Assembly (NCBI GenBank): GCA_022822125.1
Contig: JAJECF010000150.1
Span: 1 to 15,820 of the forward strand
DNA from: Alphaproteobacteria bacterium
GTDB lineage: Bacteria; Pseudomonadota; Alphaproteobacteria; Bin95
Direction of reading: 5' to 3'
Length of the DNA stretch: 15,820 nt
Program-made: the position numbers and the translations under genes
Part shown: piece by piece, positions 14,395 to 15,820 of the stretch
Layout of the letters: every line of letters starts with the position of its first letter
Numbering within the stretch: the stretch's first letter is position 1
The notes under the pieces: generated by a model
The model's database searches: none
What the model was told of the DNA's origin: nothing
The model's input: only the letters and a program-made list of their open reading frames with translations

Positions 14395-14412
14395 GGCCCG
14401 CTCAGGCGGGCC
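14395..14412. terminator. Bidirectional GC hairpin between convergent genes
   Basis: GGCCCGC (14395-14401) and GCGGGCC (14406-14412) form a perfect 7-bp stem with loop TCAG, seven bases past the NTF2-like stop. The stem also covers the stop codon (14402-14404) of the convergent small gene. There is no T-run on either side, so terminator strength is doubtful. Confidence 0.4.
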
Positions 14413-14578
14413 GGGCGCCGCCATGCGCCGTCGGAGGGAGCAGACGGGCGAGGCCAGCGCGGATCGACCGTCCGAGCCGGGTGAAGGCGCCGGCGAAGGC
14501 ATGGGCGCGCAACTGCCGGGCCCGGGCGATGCCCCGGTCGATTTCGGCCTGGGCGGGGATGGGTTGTCTCTGGATCAT
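14402..14578 (-). CDS. Small basic DUF1127-like protein
   Basis: A 58-residue arginine-rich frame starting MIQRQPIPAQAEIDRG and continuing with RARQLRAHAFAGAFTRLGR (19-37). The pattern R-x-x-R-A-x-A-F-x-x-x-F-x-x-L-G-R resembles the short DUF1127-type and related helical proteins widespread in alphaproteobacteria, some of which bind RNA or affect phosphate and stress physiology. GGAG and AGGA lie 10 and 4 bases before the ATG. It is divergent from the LysR gene across an AT-rich 116-bp gap. The call is from pattern only; the gene is short and no strict domain signature was verified. Confidence 0.55.
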   Translation of the reverse strand: MIQRQPIPAQAEIDRGIARARQLRAHAFAGAFTRLGRSIRAGLARLLPPTAHGGARPA

Positions 14579-14636
14579 CGGTCCTGTCTCCGGGTTCGGA
14601 TTTCCGTTGCCGCAAGATTTATTATCGCCATGAATA

Positions 14637-14664
14637 TTTACAATAGAGGAAAAAATGATATGAT
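14637..14664 (+). promoter_or_regulatory. Sigma-70-type promoter of the LysR gene
   Basis: TTTACA (14637-14642) and TATGAT (14659-14664), 16 bases apart, each match the sigma-70 consensus at five of six positions. They lie in an unusually AT-rich stretch (about 14615-14682) for this GC-rich DNA. A start near 14671 would give a leader of about 24 bases before the ATG at 14695. Confidence 0.6.
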
Positions 14665-14665
14665 A

Positions 14666-14682
14666 TTTGCATATTTCGCAAA
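14666..14682. promoter_or_regulatory. LysR-type operator (TTTGC-N7-GCAAA)
   Basis: A perfect 5-bp dyad, TTTGC-ATATTTC-GCAAA, containing the T-N11-A core (TGC-N7-GCA) typical of LysR-family binding sites. It begins two bases after the -10 box and would cover the transcription start, the position expected for negative autoregulation of the regulator gene downstream. It may also affect the divergent DUF1127-like gene starting at 14578. Confidence 0.55.
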
Positions 14683-14694
14683 AGAGGGCGCGAG

Positions 14695-15660
14695 ATGAAT
14701 TCCCTGAACGCCATCCGGCTCTTCACCGCCGCCGTCGATGCCGGCAGCTTCTCCGAGGTCGGGCGCCGGCTCGGCATGGCGCCCTCCTCGGTGTCGCGGC
14801 AGGTCGCGGCGCTGGAGGACAGCGTGGGCGCGCAGCTCATCCACCGCACCACCCGCAAGCTCGGCCTGACGGAGGCCGGGCGGCTTTATTTCGAGCGCGT
14901 CTCGCGCATTCTGGCGGAACTCGACGAGGCGTCCGCCGCCGTCTCGCATCTGGAGCAGTCGCCGCGCGGCGTGCTGCATGTCAACGGGCCGACGGCCTTC
15001 GGCGTCCGCCATATCGCGCCAGCGCTGCCGGACTTCCTGGCGCGCTATCCGGAGGTCCGCATCGAGCTCACCCTCACCGACAATTTCGTGGACCTGCTGG
15101 AGGTGGGCGCGGATGTCGTCGTGCGCGTGGGCGAGCTTGAGGATTCGAGCCTGATCGCGCGCCGGCTCGCGCCCAACCGGCGCATACTCTGCGCGAGCCC
15201 CGGCTATCTGGCGCGGGCCGGGACGCCGGAGCGGCCGGAGGACCTCGCCGCGCATAACTGCCTCGTCTATACGCGCCACCACGGCAATGTGAACTGGAAC
15301 CTGGGCGGCCCGGACGGCATTGCGGAAGTGCGCGCCGGCGGCAATCTGCGCACCAACAACACCGAGGCCGTCCATGCCGCGGCGCTTGGCGGGCTCGGCA
15401 TCGCGCTGCTCCCGTCATGGCTGGTGGGGCAGGAGGTGCAGGCCGGCCGGCTGGCTGCGGTTCTTTCCGGCTACCGCGCCTCGCCCGGCGCGCTCGACAC
15501 CGGCATCCACGCCCTTTATCCCGCCAACCGGCATCTCTCGACCAAGGTCCGCGCCTTCGTGGATTTCCTGGTCGCCCGCTACGGCCCCCGCCCCTATTGG
15601 GAAGACCCGCCAGCGGCCGGGGCGCCGCCGGGACGGGAACGCCCGTCGAACATGTCATGA
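14695..15660 (+). CDS. LysR-family transcriptional regulator
   Basis: A 321-residue DNA-binding regulator. The winged helix-turn-helix covers about residues 3-62 (LNAIRLFTAAVDAGSFSEV, then RRLGMAPSSVSRQVAALED), followed by a linker helix and a LysR substrate-binding domain from about 90 to 295 (GVLHVNGPTAFGVRHIAP; GADVVVRVGELEDSSLIARR). It most resembles the CrgA/DsdC-like subgroup that often controls neighbouring metabolic genes. GAGGG lies seven bases before the ATG. The substrate-binding domain ends naturally near RYGPRPYWED; the last residues form a proline-rich tail, and the final codons plus the stop lie in the terminal repeat. Its targets are unknown: candidates are itself, the DUF1127-like gene, or genes outside the window. 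Confidence 0.93.
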   Translation: MNSLNAIRLFTAAVDAGSFSEVGRRLGMAPSSVSRQVAALEDSVGAQLIHRTTRKLGLTEAGRLYFERVSRILAELDEASAAVSHLEQSPRGVLHVNGPTAFGVRHIAPALPDFLARYPEVRIELTLTDNFVDLLEVGADVVVRVGELEDSSLIARRLAPNRRILCASPGYLARAGTPERPEDLAAHNCLVYTRHHGNVNWNLGGPDGIAEVRAGGNLRTNNTEAVHAAALGGLGIALLPSWLVGQEVQAGRLAAVLSGYRASPGALDTGIHALYPANRHLSTKVRAFVDFLVARYGPRPYWEDPPAAGAPPGRERPSNMS

Positions 15661-15820
15661 TATGTCATGTTTGGGGCGACGTCCTTCGATACGCGCCCGC
15701 CAGCGCGGTCGCTACTCAGGATGAGGAGGGGGCGGTGGCGCAGCCGCTGCTCGGGATGAGGACAGGGGCGGTGGCGCGCGACCTCCTCATCCTGAGTAGC
15801 GGCGTAAGCCGCGTATCGAA
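15654..15820 (-). repeat. Right copy of terminal inverted repeat (REP/BIME-like cluster)
   Basis: Reverse complement of 1-167, identical over the outermost 141 bases and differing at three positions further in (facing 142, 146 and 148). It has the same three palindromic units. The inner boundary falls within the last three codons of the LysR gene, and a dyad AACATG-N11-CATGTT (15649-15671) straddles it; the left copy lacks the outer half of that dyad. Apart from the repeat there is nothing else between the LysR stop and the window end. Confidence 0.92.

Noticed and set aside
1..15820. The window as a composite transposon, because of its inverted terminal repeats
   Set aside because: No transposase or integrase is present, no target-site duplication can be seen, the cargo is mostly housekeeping genes, and the repeat looks like a REP-type palindrome cluster.

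Overview
The window is a strongly GC-rich, gene-dense 15.8 kb stretch that reads as chromosomal DNA of an alphaproteobacterium. The evidence is the order Do-family protease - rarA - crcB - rluC, a CyaC-type redox adenylate cyclase, a DUF1127-like small protein and REP-like palindromic repeats. I cannot assign an order or genus. No transposase, integrase, phage gene or CRISPR array was found.

Layout. (1) Positions 1-167 and 15654-15820 are inverted copies of one repeat, so it closes both ends of the window. (2) 254-4744, plus strand: four genes overlapping by 4 to 16 bases, namely a PfkB/adenosine-kinase-like kinase, a membrane adenylate cyclase with a ferredoxin domain, an AmpG-type transporter and a macrodomain ADP-ribose hydrolase. 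(3) 4751-9732, minus strand: tRNA-Glu(UUC), a SelW-like Rdx selenoprotein with an in-frame UGA, a periplasmic Do-family protease, rarA, crcB, rluC and a Uma2-family protein. From the protease to rluC the genes overlap stop-to-start. (4) 9733-10141: a divergent intergenic region with a good tRNA promoter. (5) 10142-10717, plus: a DJ-1/PfpI protein without the nucleophilic cysteine. (6) 10881-13886, minus: a flavodoxin-fold protein and two paralogous Ldh2/malate dehydrogenase-family oxidoreductases separated by a small membrane/coiled-coil protein. (7) 13939-15660: an NTF2-like protein, a convergent DUF1127-like small protein and a LysR regulator with a clear promoter and operator-like dyad.

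How the genes may work together. The first operon groups enzymes handling adenosine, cAMP and ADP-ribose with a cell-wall-fragment transporter; a shared role is inference. The minus-strand block mixes translation, DNA-repair, fluoride-resistance and envelope-stress genes and looks like a housekeeping cluster. The most notable item is the SelW-like gene: its UGA sits exactly where the family has the second cysteine of CxxC, a stem-loop fitting the bacterial SECIS pattern follows, and the reading frame continues intact to TAG five bases before the protease start. Ordinary gene callers would miss it.
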